Positions 1 to 11,118 of a DNA stretch of 64,000 nucleotides are shown piece by piece (position 1 is the stretch's first letter; every line of letters starts with the position of its first letter). The DNA is from Sycon ciliatum. Taxonomy: Eukaryota > Porifera > Calcarea > Leucosolenida > Sycettidae. The DNA lies in assembly GCF_964019385.1 (NCBI RefSeq), contig NC_088644.1:19578273-19642272 (forward strand), given 5' to 3'. Under the pieces are notes generated by a model that saw nothing but the letters and a program-made list of their open reading frames with translations, was not told the origin of the DNA and searched no databases. A program made the position numbers and the translations under genes.

Positions 1-943
1 ATTGGCAAGTACCAGAGAAGCGCAATGCACCTGGCTGAACCACGGCAAGTTGAGGACTTTCTGGACCATTTGGAGAAACCTGCTCACGGTGGCTTCCAGT
101 TTGATGGTCTTCAAGGTGATTTGTTGTCAGGCTCAGACAACTGGATTTCAGGATTCGAATCAACCACCGAGTCATTTCATTCTCCACCTTTGGCCTCGTC
201 CTATGGACCACCGCAACTAACAGTCAGTAACACCCTGCTGCCGGGAACTAGCTACAAGTACTCGCAATCCCCATCAACCCACTCAATAGGACTCATCTCT
301 CAGTATCCTATGCCCCCAATGTTCCCGGATTCTGCACTATCCTCAAGAAGGCTGGGAGTCACTGATCATGGGTCGTCAATAGACGCCAGTAATACTGCGT
401 TTTGGCGACAACACTCTTCAACTGAACATCAAAAATCCCCGGGTTGCCCAGGCCGAAGTCACGATGAGACTCCAAGTCACACTCATCAACCAATGGGTGT
501 GCATCAATTCCAATCTGCTTCTCATCATCAGGCGAGATTCAGCCCTAGGCAAATTCAAGGGGCAGATGGTATCTCATCAGCTATGCTCCCAGGAACGAGC
601 GCATCGGCTAGATCAGTAGCAGCTGCAACACCTCCCTCAATACGTACGAGTGAATTTAGGCATCTAGCTGGTGCAGATAGTGGATCTTTTGGGTCTAGCT
701 GCATGACACAGGAAAACCTTGATCGAGCTGAGGTTTGTCAGCTGACATTGCCTACTCCATCGCAGTCGCTCCCTTTGCCTGACGAACCGCACCCAAACAC
801 AGAACATGCAAGTATGTCCCCACTGCAAGCCTCCAGTCAAGGTATTGGTGACCAGAGTCCAGTATCAGCGGGACAAGCTCCATCTCAGAGCGCCTGTAGC
901 CGTGACGATCAGACTGCAATCAACCAATATGATATCTACACAA
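1..943 (+). CDS. ETS gene, upstream exon (partial)
   Basis: Open from the left edge with no stop, so the true start probably lies outside; the first internal Met is at 25. It ends at the donor CAA|GTAAGTA after the first base of a codon. The sequence is low-complexity Ser/Pro/Gln/His, as in transactivation regions. Confidence 0.8.
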
Positions 944-2859
944 GTAAGTACATGATTATGTTATCCATATGCGTACAAGTACATGACTATGTTATGTTAG
1001 TCTATCAACCAAGGTTTACCTTTACCAAGTATATAACAAGAACGGGATCGGGTAAAACCTCAGGAAAGACTTCAGATGCAACATCTTGTGCGAAGTGCTC
1101 CGCCACTAACGTGTTGTGGGCATGGAACACTGTGTGCAGAACAGAAACTCCGAAGTGTATTTTCCATTAGGAAATTTGGCCACCTGCCTCGTACTGCTCC
1201 ACTAGCAAGGTCCCTGGTTCGAGTCCCGCTGGTGTGACTGATAATTTATTCTTTCTTTCGCATCTGGCTCGCAAGTGCTTCGGAGAAACAAAGAGCAGTA
1301 CGAGGCAGGTGGCCTAATTTCATAATACTTATATACTGTGAAATTTTCCTTGAATTGTGCATCAGTATTTTCCATTGTAAAAGCTATTAAAATTGCAACA
1401 GCTAAGTCTATCATAAGTTCTTAACCACACGTTATTGCACATGTACTTTCGAAACAAAAGTCAGTACCTTACTAAAGTACTCGTAGCACGAAAAATATGA
1501 GTAACAATAATAGCTCATGGCCAGGAAGGTCCCATGTTCGAGTCCTGGTTGGTTTGCATTTTTCACTCTTCCCGCAGTTCGCTTTCCTGACTGATTACAT
1601 TGAACAATAATACAAATTGCAATTTCAAATTTGGACTTCACGGAGAATTTCAAAGTTTTAGGAAATTAGAGGCCACATGCCACGTACTGGTCTTTTCTCT
1701 CCGAAACTCAACACTTGCAAGCCAGATATGAAAGAAAGAAAAAATCATCAGTCACACCACCGGGACTCGAACCAGGGACCTTGCTATTCGCTAGCAATCT
1801 CTAACCAACTGAGCTACACCTTAGTACAAGTACATTGAAGGAAGACCAGTGGGTTACAAGTTATCTGGTGCTGTCCAACTATAATGTGACCAAGATATTG
1901 GTGATTCTGAACGTGCAGCAGCTATCACAGTATAGATAAGTGGTATGAGCCTGAAGTACATGTACAATACAAGTATACGAAATCTGCGGACAGAACAATA
2001 CAGATATACCACATAATGTCATTTCCCTGATACTTGTACATGTACATGTACGTGTAAGTGTGTAGCTGTAGTTGTGCCCGTACATGTCGTACATGACTTG
2101 TGAATTCCTGAAATAATTTAATTTCTTGTCTTCTCTTATTTGTACTTTTTAGGCTCAGGACAAATTCAACTCTGGCAATTCCTTCTGGAACTATTGTCAG
2201 ACTCACGAGAACGTAACATTATCGAGTGGACGTATGAGAATCCATGGGAGTTCAAGATTAGGTCGCCGGCTGAAGTGGCAAAGAGGTGGGGGAAGAGGAA
2301 GAGCAAGCCTGGAATGAACTATGAAAAGTTGGCCAGGGGACTCCGCTATTACTACATGAAGAAAATCTTGCAGAAAGTCGCCGGTCGCAAATACACATAC
2401 AAGTATGTATGTCAAGTGGACGGATACCTGCGTATTTCCTGGGATGAGATAAGGCAGCACCCCTACCAAAGACGATTCCGCTTCACTCCCAGCGTTCTGA
2501 CGAGCTCACAAGACGCAGTAGCAGAGGGCAGTGACAGTGATAAATCTTTACCTGCCTCACCATCGTGGATGAACGAGGCTTCAATAAGGTGTCAACCAGT
2601 CATACCAACCACTGCTACCTCCTGTACGTTTCCACAGTCAACCGGTCAGTATGATGATGGTGCTCGATTACTCACTCAACCAGAGCCTATCCCGCACAGG
2701 CCAAGAAACCTACACGCCACTCCTCAAGATTACTTTCCAACGCAAACAAGCCTGCCTTTTCCCAGCTCATTTGAGGACACGCATGTTCAAACGGAGACTA
2801 CATGTACGTACAGCAGTCTTCCTAGCAATGGTCTCATACAGAAGTTTCTGAGTCAGTGA
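1..2859 (+). CDS. ETS-domain transcription factor, two 3' exons (5' end outside window)
   Basis: DNA-binding transcription factor acting in the nucleus on GGAA-core sites. Exon 1-943 (open at the left edge) joins exon 2153-2859 across a GTAAGT...TTTTTAG intron. One base at the end of the first exon and two at the start of the second form a Ser codon, so phase agrees. The first exon codes about 314 residues rich in Ser, Pro, Gln and His with no fold seen. The second opens with the ETS domain: [16 protein letters not shown], then PWEFKI, a [13 protein letters not shown] stretch and the recognition helix ARGLRYYY with both DNA-contacting arginines. It ends near YTYKYVCQV. The first stretch is ERG/FLI-like, while WEFK, RGLRYYY and YVC resemble ETS1/ETS2/GABPA, so I place it in the ETS/ERG group without naming an orthologue. 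A roughly 130-residue Ser/Pro/Thr-rich tail follows to TGA at 2857-2859. No PNT domain is visible in the part inside the window. Confidence 0.92.
1171..1340 (+). mobile_element. tRNA-derived SINE fragment with folded-back 5' end
   Basis: A Pol III B box (GGTTCGAGTCC, 1216-1226) is followed by GGTGTGACTGAT and a T/C-rich spacer. The tail unit at 1293-1321 (AGCAGTACGAGGCAGGTGG core) is the same tail seen in the SINE at 1664-1832. Where the A-box half should be lies an inverted copy of that tail (1171-1200), so the fragment could fold into a hairpin. It lies in the ETS intron. Confidence 0.65.
1500..1660 (+). mobile_element. tRNA-derived SINE-like fragment
   Basis: Carries a B-box-like ATGTTCGAGTCCTGG near 1532-1546 and then GGTTTGCATTTTTCACTCTTCC, similar in layout but not in detail to the neighbouring SINEs. 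No clear A box. It lies in the ETS intron between two related copies. Confidence 0.4.
1664..1835 (-). mobile_element. tRNA-derived SINE, near full length
   Basis: Read on the minus strand it has an A box (GTAGCTCAGTTGGTTAG, 1817-1801), a B box (GGTTCGAGTCC, 1773-1763), GGTGGTGTGACTGATGATT, a TTTCTTTC spacer and a tail ending GTGGCATGTGGCC at about 1668. The head looks like a tRNA, but the 3' extension shows it is a SINE and not a tRNA gene. Confidence 0.75.
2153..2859 (+). CDS. ETS gene, terminal exon with the ETS domain
   Basis: Follows a pyrimidine-rich acceptor (TTGTACTTTTTAG). The 235 residues start directly with the ETS DNA-binding domain, residues 1 to about 95 of the exon, followed by a Ser/Pro-rich tail. 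The stop is TGA at 2857-2859. Confidence 0.93.
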
Positions 2860-5187
2860 CCGTTCAGACCATCGATATCGTTGCAGCATGAGGGGCACTG
2901 CATCTCGCGACTCTCCAAAAGATCCTCAACTTGTCGGCTGTGTAGTGATAATATTTGTTGGCCTTTGCAGGTGGTGCCTGTATTGGTTTGACCTTCTCAT
3001 TCCTGCATTCACGTTTTAATTCGTTTGTAACATTTACTAATGAGAACGGCGTAACTCCTCTGCGGCCTCGTCATGATTGTATCTAGTTAGTTCCAGCACA
3101 CAACCACACGCAGTCCTTGGATTCACAAAACAAAACTCAGTCCCTCCAACTCTTTCCAAATCTTTCCAAACATCAGATCTATTTTTTCTGTAAATCAAGA
3201 TATATTATTTTAAAATACACAAAAATACCTCAGTTTCTCCAAATCTCTCCAAACATTCCATCTATTTTTCTGTCTATCAAGTTCAAGATCGATGGGAACA
3301 TTTTATTGCAGGTTCGAACACATGTGCTTATGCCATGATATACCATCACAGTTGTCCGTACACAGACATAACTGCACTACAAACATGATGCCCCCATAGA
3401 CATACATGTACATATCCATGCAGCATGTGTAGAGGATTCCGAGGGGAAGCTATGAATCGCAATTTCCATTCATTGTTGCTTCAAGTACTTGAAATACAAC
3501 TGCAGCATTTACGATTATCATTCTATTTATTTTTTCTAAGTATCCAATCCCTAAGACTGATTGACAGCATTCCTATATATATCTACCAGATTAATAGCCT
3601 AAAAGAGTACAACAAACCTTGAATACAACTTGATTTTGTTTCTCTGTGGCTTGTGAATAACCCAAGCGGTGTTCATTGAAGTGAGCAATGGGTGATCTGG
3701 CGAGTGATCCCAGAAGTAACATATCCAAATGGACACAAAGAAAAGAGGCTGTTGATCACAAATGAAGATTTTATTTTTAGGTGAAATCACTTCAGTTAGT
3801 TACAATTACTGTTTACCATATTCCGGAGTATAAGCCACACTTTGAACACTCAAAATTCACCCAAAAAAGGGGTGCGGATTACACGCCCATGATGAAATTA
3901 ACGGTGATACATAGAATAGATGTCTGCATTTCGTGGCGAAAAATGGGGGTGGGGGGGGGGGGGAGGTGCGGCTTGTACTCCGTAAAATATGGTAACTGTA
4001 TTCAACATTTATTTTATAGGATGCGGAGTGATGGTGTCTCAGCCATACTTCTTCCTTTCGATACATGACCGACAACGCAGCCCTCATCGACCTACAAACC
4101 CGCCAACAGCGTATTTCACACAATCAGTATACTAGTAGATCTACATGTACAACTGCCGACAATGCCCGGTTGAGTCGTTCCCTTCGATTGACATCTCCAT
4201 TTCTCGTTGGGCCCTTCAATAAGATATTGATATTTTGATATTTATTATTTAAAGGATTTCCCAAAGGCATAGCCGAGATGGATGTCGGCTATTAGGGCTG
4301 CAACAAAGGTTCGAAGGTGCGGTTACTACTTCGAAGTAATCCTTTCCGAATCCGAAAGAAGGAAGGTTGCATTCAAAGGAAGGTTCGAATCCTGGTTTCT
4401 GAACATGCACAGTCTCAACATCGACTTTATACTCGGAAATGCATGTACATATTATAAAGAGCATGAAACTCCCAGAATAGCAACAACAGATTGAAATAGT
4501 AATACCTATCCGCTGGTTGCCTTCAAGGTTTGTACGTACTGGTAGTTTATTCACGCATAGATTATAATAATAATAATTATATTGTCAGTCTACATGAGAT
4601 AATGTGTATACGTATGCCAGGACAAGTGCTGCAAGATGCTAACAGTCATAGACACAATAGTCCTGGAATGTTAGAACTTTCATTTGTTCAGATTAGAGGG
4701 ATTCTCCAGCCATTTAGAACATTCGCTGTAACCCTAACGCCTATCAGGCGCCACGTGTCAATGGTAGTTGTCGGGAGTTGTATACCTGAGATCATGTATT
4801 TTGTATCGTCACTCGCGGCAGGTCTAAATTGCATATTGCTGTTTTGGAAGCATTTTGTACATTCGTAAGCCTGTCTCTTGCCCTATCTGTTCAAAAAGAG
4901 AGGGTGTTATCTTTGGCAAATTGCAGTTATCGTTCGCTTGCTCTCGTGAGTGTGTGGGTAATGCCACGTGGCCTGTTCTTCTACCTCTTCCCCTTCTCAC
5001 CTGCTGAGTGAAAATGTGTCGTTTTAGACACCTATTTTTCTATTTTCAGTCTCGGTATAGGAAGCGTTATATTCAATTTACAAGTAATTTTTAGGAACTA
5101 TTATTTTGACGTTGCATTTACAGTTAGAATATTCTCATTATTCCCTGTACCCTGTCGAGAAGCGAACAAAAACTTTCGTCAATTTTA
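2860..5187. other. Intergenic stretch, no gene seen
   Basis: Downstream of the ETS stop. A-T-rich and without exon-like open frames bounded by splice sites. It holds one MITE (3809-3998) and one isolated B-box-like motif, GGTTCGAATCC at 4382-4392, that may be a SINE scrap. I see no clear polyadenylation signal close to the ETS stop codon. Confidence 0.5.
3809..3998. mobile_element. MITE with TA target duplication (Tc1/mariner- or pogo-like)
   Basis: Inverted ends of about 30 bp: CTGTTTACCATATTCCGGAG at the left, and at the right the inverse of CAGTTACCATATTTTACGGA. Both continue into AGTAYAAGCCRCAC. A TA dinucleotide sits on each side (3807-3808 and 3999-4000). The 190-bp interior has a long G run and no coding capacity. 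TA duplication is known for mariner/pogo transposases; the exact family is inferred. Confidence 0.7.
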
Positions 5188-6008
5188 AAATGGAAGTTTC
5201 CGGAGGAGGAAGGAGGAAACTAGTGTAGTTATCACCAACCCTCACCGCGCCCAGCTCACGCCGCTACGGCGTGCGACCTGAGCTGGGCGTCCTGCCCAGT
5301 ATGGAACTGTCCTCAAGCCAGTCACGTATTTGGCAGCCCAGTGAGCTGTCTACCGGATCGCAGCGTTTAGAAGCGCCAAATGCGGCAGGCCGGCGGGCGA
5401 CCGGCAAGGCTGCATTCGCATTTGGATCACCGAAGTGATACAGGTGCTTCGACGGCACTCCGTGGCGCATCAAGGAGGCATCTGGGGCCCAGGCAGCCCG
5501 CCCGTAAGCGCACCACCGTATCAGCAAGAGTACATATTCTTACATGACACGTGATCGTTGCCGGGGCCATGGCCAATAGGCGATCTTCCCGCCGCGGGCA
5601 TAATCAGGCCATCAGGACCGTTTGACGTCATTTCGGGAATAATTTTTCGACCTTTCGACCTTTCCACCTTTGACCTTCCCTAATAATGTTCCTTCGCGCT
5701 GTAAGAAATCAAATCAAGCACGCTCTGTCTGTCATGATGGCTGAATCTTGCCCTTGCCTGCAGCCCTCGGGCCTACGGCCCTTGGGCTGCAGGCTCGGGC
5801 AAGATTCAGCCATCATGACCTCCTGAGCGTGCTTGATTACATACACCTGGGTTATGTACTCTTGGTATCAGGTATGCGCAGGTGGAGCAGCAGAGCAAGA
5901 TGTGTGCCGGACACTCACCATCATCCGGTCGACTGCATGGTTGTGCGACTTTACACAGCCGTCACTCATCACTTGCTTTTGCTTGCAGAAGGCCAGAATT
6001 TTTTTTCC
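5188..6008 (+). repeat. Split direct repeat A1 of the retroelement (MITE-interrupted)
   Basis: Begins AAATGGAAGTTTCCGGAGGA and runs to CCAGAATTTTTTTT. Without the 340-bp insertion at 5525-5864 and its duplicated 7 bp, it is collinear with 10624-11095. GC-rich, with an internal inverted motif (CCAGCTCACGCCG / GACCTGAGCTGG). Confidence 0.8.
5525..5864. mobile_element. Hairpin MITE with 7-bp target duplication
   Basis: The ends are CAAGAGTACATA and TATGTACTCTTG, exact inverses. The flanks GTATCAG (5518-5524 and 5865-5871) are a 7-bp duplication, and the sister repeat A2 has a single GTATCAG at 10951-10957. The right two thirds form a long imperfect hairpin: arms around AATCAAGCACGCTC and TGGCTGAATCTTGCCC, apex near 5775. 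No coding capacity; family unknown. Confidence 0.88.
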
Positions 6009-6639
6009 TCTCGTTTGCTCTAAAGCTAGTTGGTTTACATGGTTTATACCCGTACCTGAGCATGGATCCTACTCAGCAGCGGATCGCTGGTATTCCTCGT
6101 TTGAGACCGCGGCGACGGCAGCGTCGGCCCTGACCAACAAGCCTCGGGCGATGAGCATGCCGACCGAAAATGCAGGCATGGACACTGTCGTGCATGACCA
6201 GTTTAGTTGAGTTCCTTGGAGGCGCTATGATGCCGGCCGGCGCATGTGTTGGCGCACGGGAGACGATTAGGACAATACGGCGTGCGGAATACACAGTACT
6301 TCGAGCTGGCCACAATGCTTCCTTCCTGTCCTGCCCACACGCAGCCAGCAGCCAAACGTGTTAGAATCGATCAATCCGATGGCAATCACTGAGTGGAATT
6401 GTCATTGGCGGCTCCTCTTCTGGCAAGAGAAAAACTGAATCTTTAATCTACTGGGTCGAGGCCTGGCAGACTTTCAGAACCATCGCGCCTTGCAACACGA
6501 GCTTACACCCTCTGGGGCCCTAAGTAGTCCGACAAGAAATTCATACTGCACGGCGACAAAAAGGCAGTTGGAGCAGTCTGAAATCCGGGACGCCGAAATC
6601 CAACCGTGACGGAACTAGCCCGCTTCAGCCCCCGCATGG

Positions 6640-6790
6640 TAGCAGAACACAAGGCTTTATCTCGCTGACTACCCATATTACGTCCACGGACAACTCCGCT
6701 GCGGACGCTCTTTCACGAGGACAATTAGTCCATTTCCTCTCATCGGCTCCCTAATCCAGCTGCTGGACTCGGCTTAGTCCCGAACTCGTG
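6640..6790 (+). pseudogene. RNase H-like remnant of the retroelement
   Basis: One reading frame shows a short match to the end of the RNase H region of DIRS-order and LTR-related elements, around the motif AADALSRGQL. It is a fossil trace inside the split-repeat element. No larger protein is inferred. Confidence 0.45.
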
Positions 6791-6917
6791 CTAGGCGGGA
6801 GCAACTAATCATGGCAGCAAACCGGCTGAACTTCTTCTCAACCAATGCGTGCCTCCTTTTTCATTCGCTGTGTAGTCTATCTCTCTCAGCACACGTGGGT
6901 AAGCACGCAAGCACGCA

Positions 6918-7040
6918 AGCACACACACACACACCCACGCACACGCATACATACATACATACATACATACATACATACATACATACATACATACATACAC
7001 ACATACATACATACATACACACACACACTCTCTCTCTCTT
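6918..7040. repeat. Compound microsatellite (CA/CATA)n
   Basis: CACA runs, then about fifteen CATA units, CA again and finally CT. Open frames here are artefacts of the repeat. Confidence 0.95.
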
Positions 7041-7610
7041 TATCCTCCTCTCCTCCATCTCTCACCCTGCTTCGCCTCTAAGTGCTGTCGCTCCCCTCCC
7101 CTTCCTACTCGTACTAGGCGGCATTACACCAAGTCTCGGCATGTGGGGTCTACTTTGCTGTTTTGGGGCTTTGTTTGGACATGGCGAGCTGTTATCTTTT
7201 TCCTTGCGGCTGTCGTCGCTGTTGCAATTGTTGTTTAGATACCACGGCGAGCCAGCAGTAAGTGCCGGTGTTGGCGGGCTGGCGACCTTGTCTTACTTTC
7301 AGTAATTAACACTTTACCCGAGGTGCGACGGATTAATCTGTCACGACCGCGCAGGGCATATTGCAGACACGCGTATGTGCGTTACACACACACACACACA
7401 CATTATGCGCACCCGGCAGGCAGGACGATTGGCCCATGCGGCTTATTCAGTTGTACTAGCGGAGGCAGGGGCAATTCCCCTTCGTAATCGCCCGTGCGGC
7501 GGAATACCCGGCGGCCTGATACGGCGGCGTTGCGAGCAAATGCAGGGGTGGTTCCCTTTTGAGCTCTGTTTGTGGCGGCGGCAGAGGCAGGGGCAGCGCC
7601 CCTAGCCCAT

Positions 7611-7822
7611 GCGGCGGTTGACCCGGCGGCCCGACATGGCAGTTGACCCAGCGGTCCGATATGGCAACTGACCCGGCGGTCTGATATGGCGGCGGACCCA
7701 GCGGTCTTATATGGCGGCGGCTGACCCAGCGGTCTGATATGGCGGCTGACCCAGCGGTCTGATATGGAGGCTGACCCAGCGGTCTGATATGGCGGCTGAC
7801 CCAGCGGTCTGATACGGCGGCT
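7611..7822. repeat. Minisatellite, about 28-bp unit
   Basis: Seven to eight units of the type TGACCCAGCGGTCTGATATG plus GCGGC, with point variation that decreases towards the right end. Inside the retroelement interior. Confidence 0.9.
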
Positions 7823-7929
7823 ATGCGAGCAAATGCAGGGGCAACGCCCCTTTGCGCGTGTTGTTTGCGGCGGCATTGGTCAAGGCAGGGGCAGCGCGCC
7901 TCGCCTGGGTGGCGTTATGCCCGGCGCTG

Positions 7930-9165
7930 CGGCTATGTTTGCAAAACGCAGGGGCCGCTCCCCTTTGAGCTTTGTATGTTCACAGCTATGTTTGCAAGAT
8001 TTAGGGGCAGCTCCCCTTGGGGCCGGGTACAGTTATGTTTGCAAAAAGCAGGGGCAACTCCCCTCCGAGCCTTGTATGTAATCGTTTACAGCGATGCTTG
8101 CAGAAAGCAGGGGCAGCTCCCCTTAGTGCGTGGTATGTTTACAGCTATGTTTGCGAGGAAGAAACAAAAAAAAGGGCTTGGAGCTGGGTATGTTTACGGC
8201 CACGTTTGCAAAATGCAGGGGTAGCTCTCCTTGGAGCTTTAGCTAGTTGACAGCTACGCGACAAAGTGCAGGGACAGCTCCCCTTGGAGCTTTGGATGTT
8301 TACAGCTATGTTTGCAAAATGCAGGGGCAGCTCCCCTTGGAGCTTTTAAAACTAGTTTACAGCTGTGCGGACAAAATGCAGGGGCAGCACTCCTTGAAAC
8401 TTTGGATGTTTACCACTATGTTGGCTAAATGCAGGGGCAGTTCCCCTTGTCGCTTGGATGTTTACAGCCAGGTTTGCAAAATGCAGGGGTAGCTCCCCTC
8501 AGAGCGTTGTAGGTTTACAGCTAGGTTTGCCAAATGCAGGGGCAGCTCCCCTTGGAACTTTGGATGTTTACAGCTACATTTGCAAATACAGGGGCAGCTC
8601 CCCTTGGACCCTTCAACGTTTACAACTATGTTTGCAAAATGCAGGGGCAGCTCCCCTTCGAGCTTCGTAGGTTTACTGCTAGGTTTGCAAAACGCAGGGG
8701 TAGCTCCCCTTTGGAGCTTTGGATGTTTACAGCTATGCTTGCAAACTGCAGGGGCAGCTCCCCTGGGAGCTTTTGAAGTTGGATGTTTACAGGTGTGGTC
8801 GCAAAATGCAGGGGCAGCTCCCCTTGGAGCCTTGGATGCTTACAACTATGTGTGCAAAATGCAGGGACAGCTTCCCTTTGAGCTTTGTTGGTTTACAGCT
8901 AGGTTTGCAAAACGCAGGGGTAGCTCCCCTGAGCTTTGGATGTTTATAGCTATGCTTGCAAAATGCAGGGGCAGCTCCCCTTGGAGCCTTGGAAGTTTAC
9001 AGCTATGGTTGCAAAATGCAGGGGCAGCTCCCCTGGGAGCATTGGATGTGTACAGCTATGTTTGCAAAATGCAGGGGCATTTCCCCTTGGAGCTTTGTAT
9101 ATTTACAGCTAGGCTTGCAAAATGCAGGGGCAGCTCTCCCTCGGAGCGTGGTTTGTTTGCAGCTG
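7930..9165. repeat. Minisatellite, about 53-60-bp unit with hairpin core
   Basis: Around twenty diverged units. Each has a TTTGCAAAATGCA head, a self-complementary core GGGGCAGCTCCCC, then TTGGAGCTTTGGATG and TTTACAGCTATG. Open frames across it arise only because the units are periodic. Related GCAGGGGCA..CCCCT blocks already appear at 7460-7600 and 7840-7920 in longer units. Confidence 0.92.
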
Positions 9166-9399
9166 AGATGGGGAGTGCAACCGAAGATCTCCTTTCGAGC
9201 TTGCTTGTTCGCATTTGCTTTTTAGCACCGTAGCTCGGGCACCCAGCAGGTCCTGACTGGCCTCTAGCGCATACTCCCGGCCACATTTATTGCCTGTTGC
9301 AGTATAGGGGCCTCACCCCATATATTTTTTGGACGATCGGCGGGCGGGAAGCCGTCATCGACCTAAGAGGCAAAATACAAGAATAACTGAGAAACTAAT

Positions 9400-10315
9400 A
9401 ATTGTATACAACGCGCCAACCCTTTGGCTCTGTTGTCGGCTCTGCGGGGGGCACCCAGGTATCCCCCTCGTGCGAACACCACCCGTGGAAGCGGAAAAGC
9501 TGTGACGGCGTATTCAGTAGTGCCCAGCACCAACAGGACCTACCAATCAGGGGAAAGCCTAGCAGTCCTTCATGGCAATTCCCTTGGTAGACCCCCTCAA
9601 GCTGACACAGGATCTGGCCACCAGGAAGGGGCCTGGACGGCAGCTCCAGGTCACCGGAAGGTGGTCAGGGTTGACCCGCAAGAGATGCATGTGCGGTGGA
9701 GCCTGTGACTAAACGGCCACCCCTCGGGGCCAGAGAAAGCGGTCTTGAGGGGCAGGTGGTCCTTAGTTGGAGGCTTGCACCGCAAACTATGAATGTGAGA
9801 CTGTCCGTGCCCGGCGAAGGTGTCCATAGTATCAGGCGGGTAGCTAGTCACACTTGTATCCAACACGACAGCCCTTCGGCTGTTGTCTGCCCGGCTTGGG
9901 GCGCCCAGGTATCCCCCCCCCCCCCCCCCCCGTGCAAACACTACCCACGGAAGCTGACAAGTCGTCAGCGTATTCAGTAGTGCCCAGCACCAGCAGGAGC
10001 TACCAACCAGGGGAAAGCCTAGCAGTCCTTCATGGCAATGCCCTTGGTAGACACCCTCAAGCTGACACAGGATCTGGCGGCCAGGAAGGTGCCCGGACGG
10101 CAGCCCCAGGCCGCCGGAAGGTGGTCAGGGTTGACCCGCAAGAGATACATGTGCGGTTGAGCCTGTGGCTGACGACCACCCCTTGGGGCCAGAGAAAGCG
10201 GTCCTTAGTGGCAGGTGGTCCTTGGCTGCAGGCTTGCACCGCACAACCATTATGAATGTGAGACCGTCCGTGCCCGGCGAAGTGGTCGGTAGTACCAGGC
10301 TGGTCGCTGGTCACG
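9400..10315. repeat. Tandem dimer, about 455-bp unit
   Basis: Unit one (about 9400-9855) and unit two (about 9858-10315) share long collinear stretches such as GCGTATTCAGTAGTGCCCAG, GGGTTGACCCGCAAGAGAT and GACTGTCCGTGCCCGGCGAA. A poly-C run at 9917-9932 marks unit two. No coding function recognised. Confidence 0.88.
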
Positions 10316-10450
10316 GTGGTCTTTAGCTACTGGTTTCACTGTATACCGAATCAGGCATGCCATCACAGGTCTACAGCGAACAGCACAGAGATCGACGGGA
10401 CCAAGAATAGGGGATAGCGTGCTGCGAGGCCACCCCCATTAATTTTGGGA

Positions 10451-10625
10451 GGCACGGCTTCATGTTAGAGCAGTAAATTGCAGTTAGGGACTCAGCTGAG
10501 TAAAAGCTGGACTCAGCGTGTCAAGTTTGGCATAATACAATAAGCGCGCTATCCCCAAACAGTTGTGTGGTTATTGTGTGAGTGTAAATGCAAGAGTCCG
10601 CGGTCACGTGAGGGGGGAGTGATAA
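10451..10625 (+). repeat. Split direct repeat B1 of the retroelement
   Basis: From GGCACGGCTTCATGTTAGAG to GGGGGGAGTGATAA. Nearly identical to 11119-11292, differing by one indel and a very few bases. It abuts A2 directly. Confidence 0.85.
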
Positions 10626-11095
10626 ATGGAAGTTTCCGGAGGAGGAAGGAGGAAACTGTAGTTATCACCGACCCTCACCGCGCCCAGCTCACGCCGCTAC
10701 GGCGTGCGACCTGAGCTGGGCACCCTGCCCAGTATGGAACTGTCCTCAAGCCAGTCACGTATTTCGCAGGCCAGTGAGCTGTCTACCGGATCGCGGCGTT
10801 TAGAAGTGCCAAATGCGGCAGGCCGGCGGGCGACCAGCAAGGCTGCATTCGCATTTGGATCACCGAAGTGATACAGGTGCTTCGACGGCACTCCGTGGCG
10901 CATCAAGGAGGCATCTGGGGCCCAGGCAGCCCGCCCGTAAGCGCACCACCGTATCAGGTATGCGCAGGTGGAGCAGCAGAGCAAGATGTGTGCCGGACAC
11001 TCACCATCATCCGGTCGACTGCATGGTTGTGCGACTTTACACAGCCATCACTCATTACTTGCTATTGCTTGCAGAAGGCCAGAATTTTTTTTCTT
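10624..11095 (+). repeat. Split direct repeat A2 of the retroelement
   Basis: Collinear with A1 but uninterrupted, preserving the empty MITE site GTATCAG at 10951-10957. Confidence 0.85.
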
Positions 11096-11118
11096 TTTTC
11101 GCTCTTTCCCTTCTTCCA

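Noticed and set aside
1760-1820. tRNA gene in the ETS intron
   Set aside because: It shares its 3' extension and tail with the neighbouring SINE, so it is a SINE head.
4255-4400. hAT element end at TTAGGGCTGCAACAAAGG
   Set aside because: Only one end resembles a hAT terminus; no inverted partner or 8-bp duplication was found.
8247-9233. Series of overlapping plus-strand frames coding repeated GQLPLEL/FAKCRGSSP peptides
   Set aside because: Periodic translation of the 53-60-bp minisatellite. All three frames stay open, which is a property of the unit and not of a gene.
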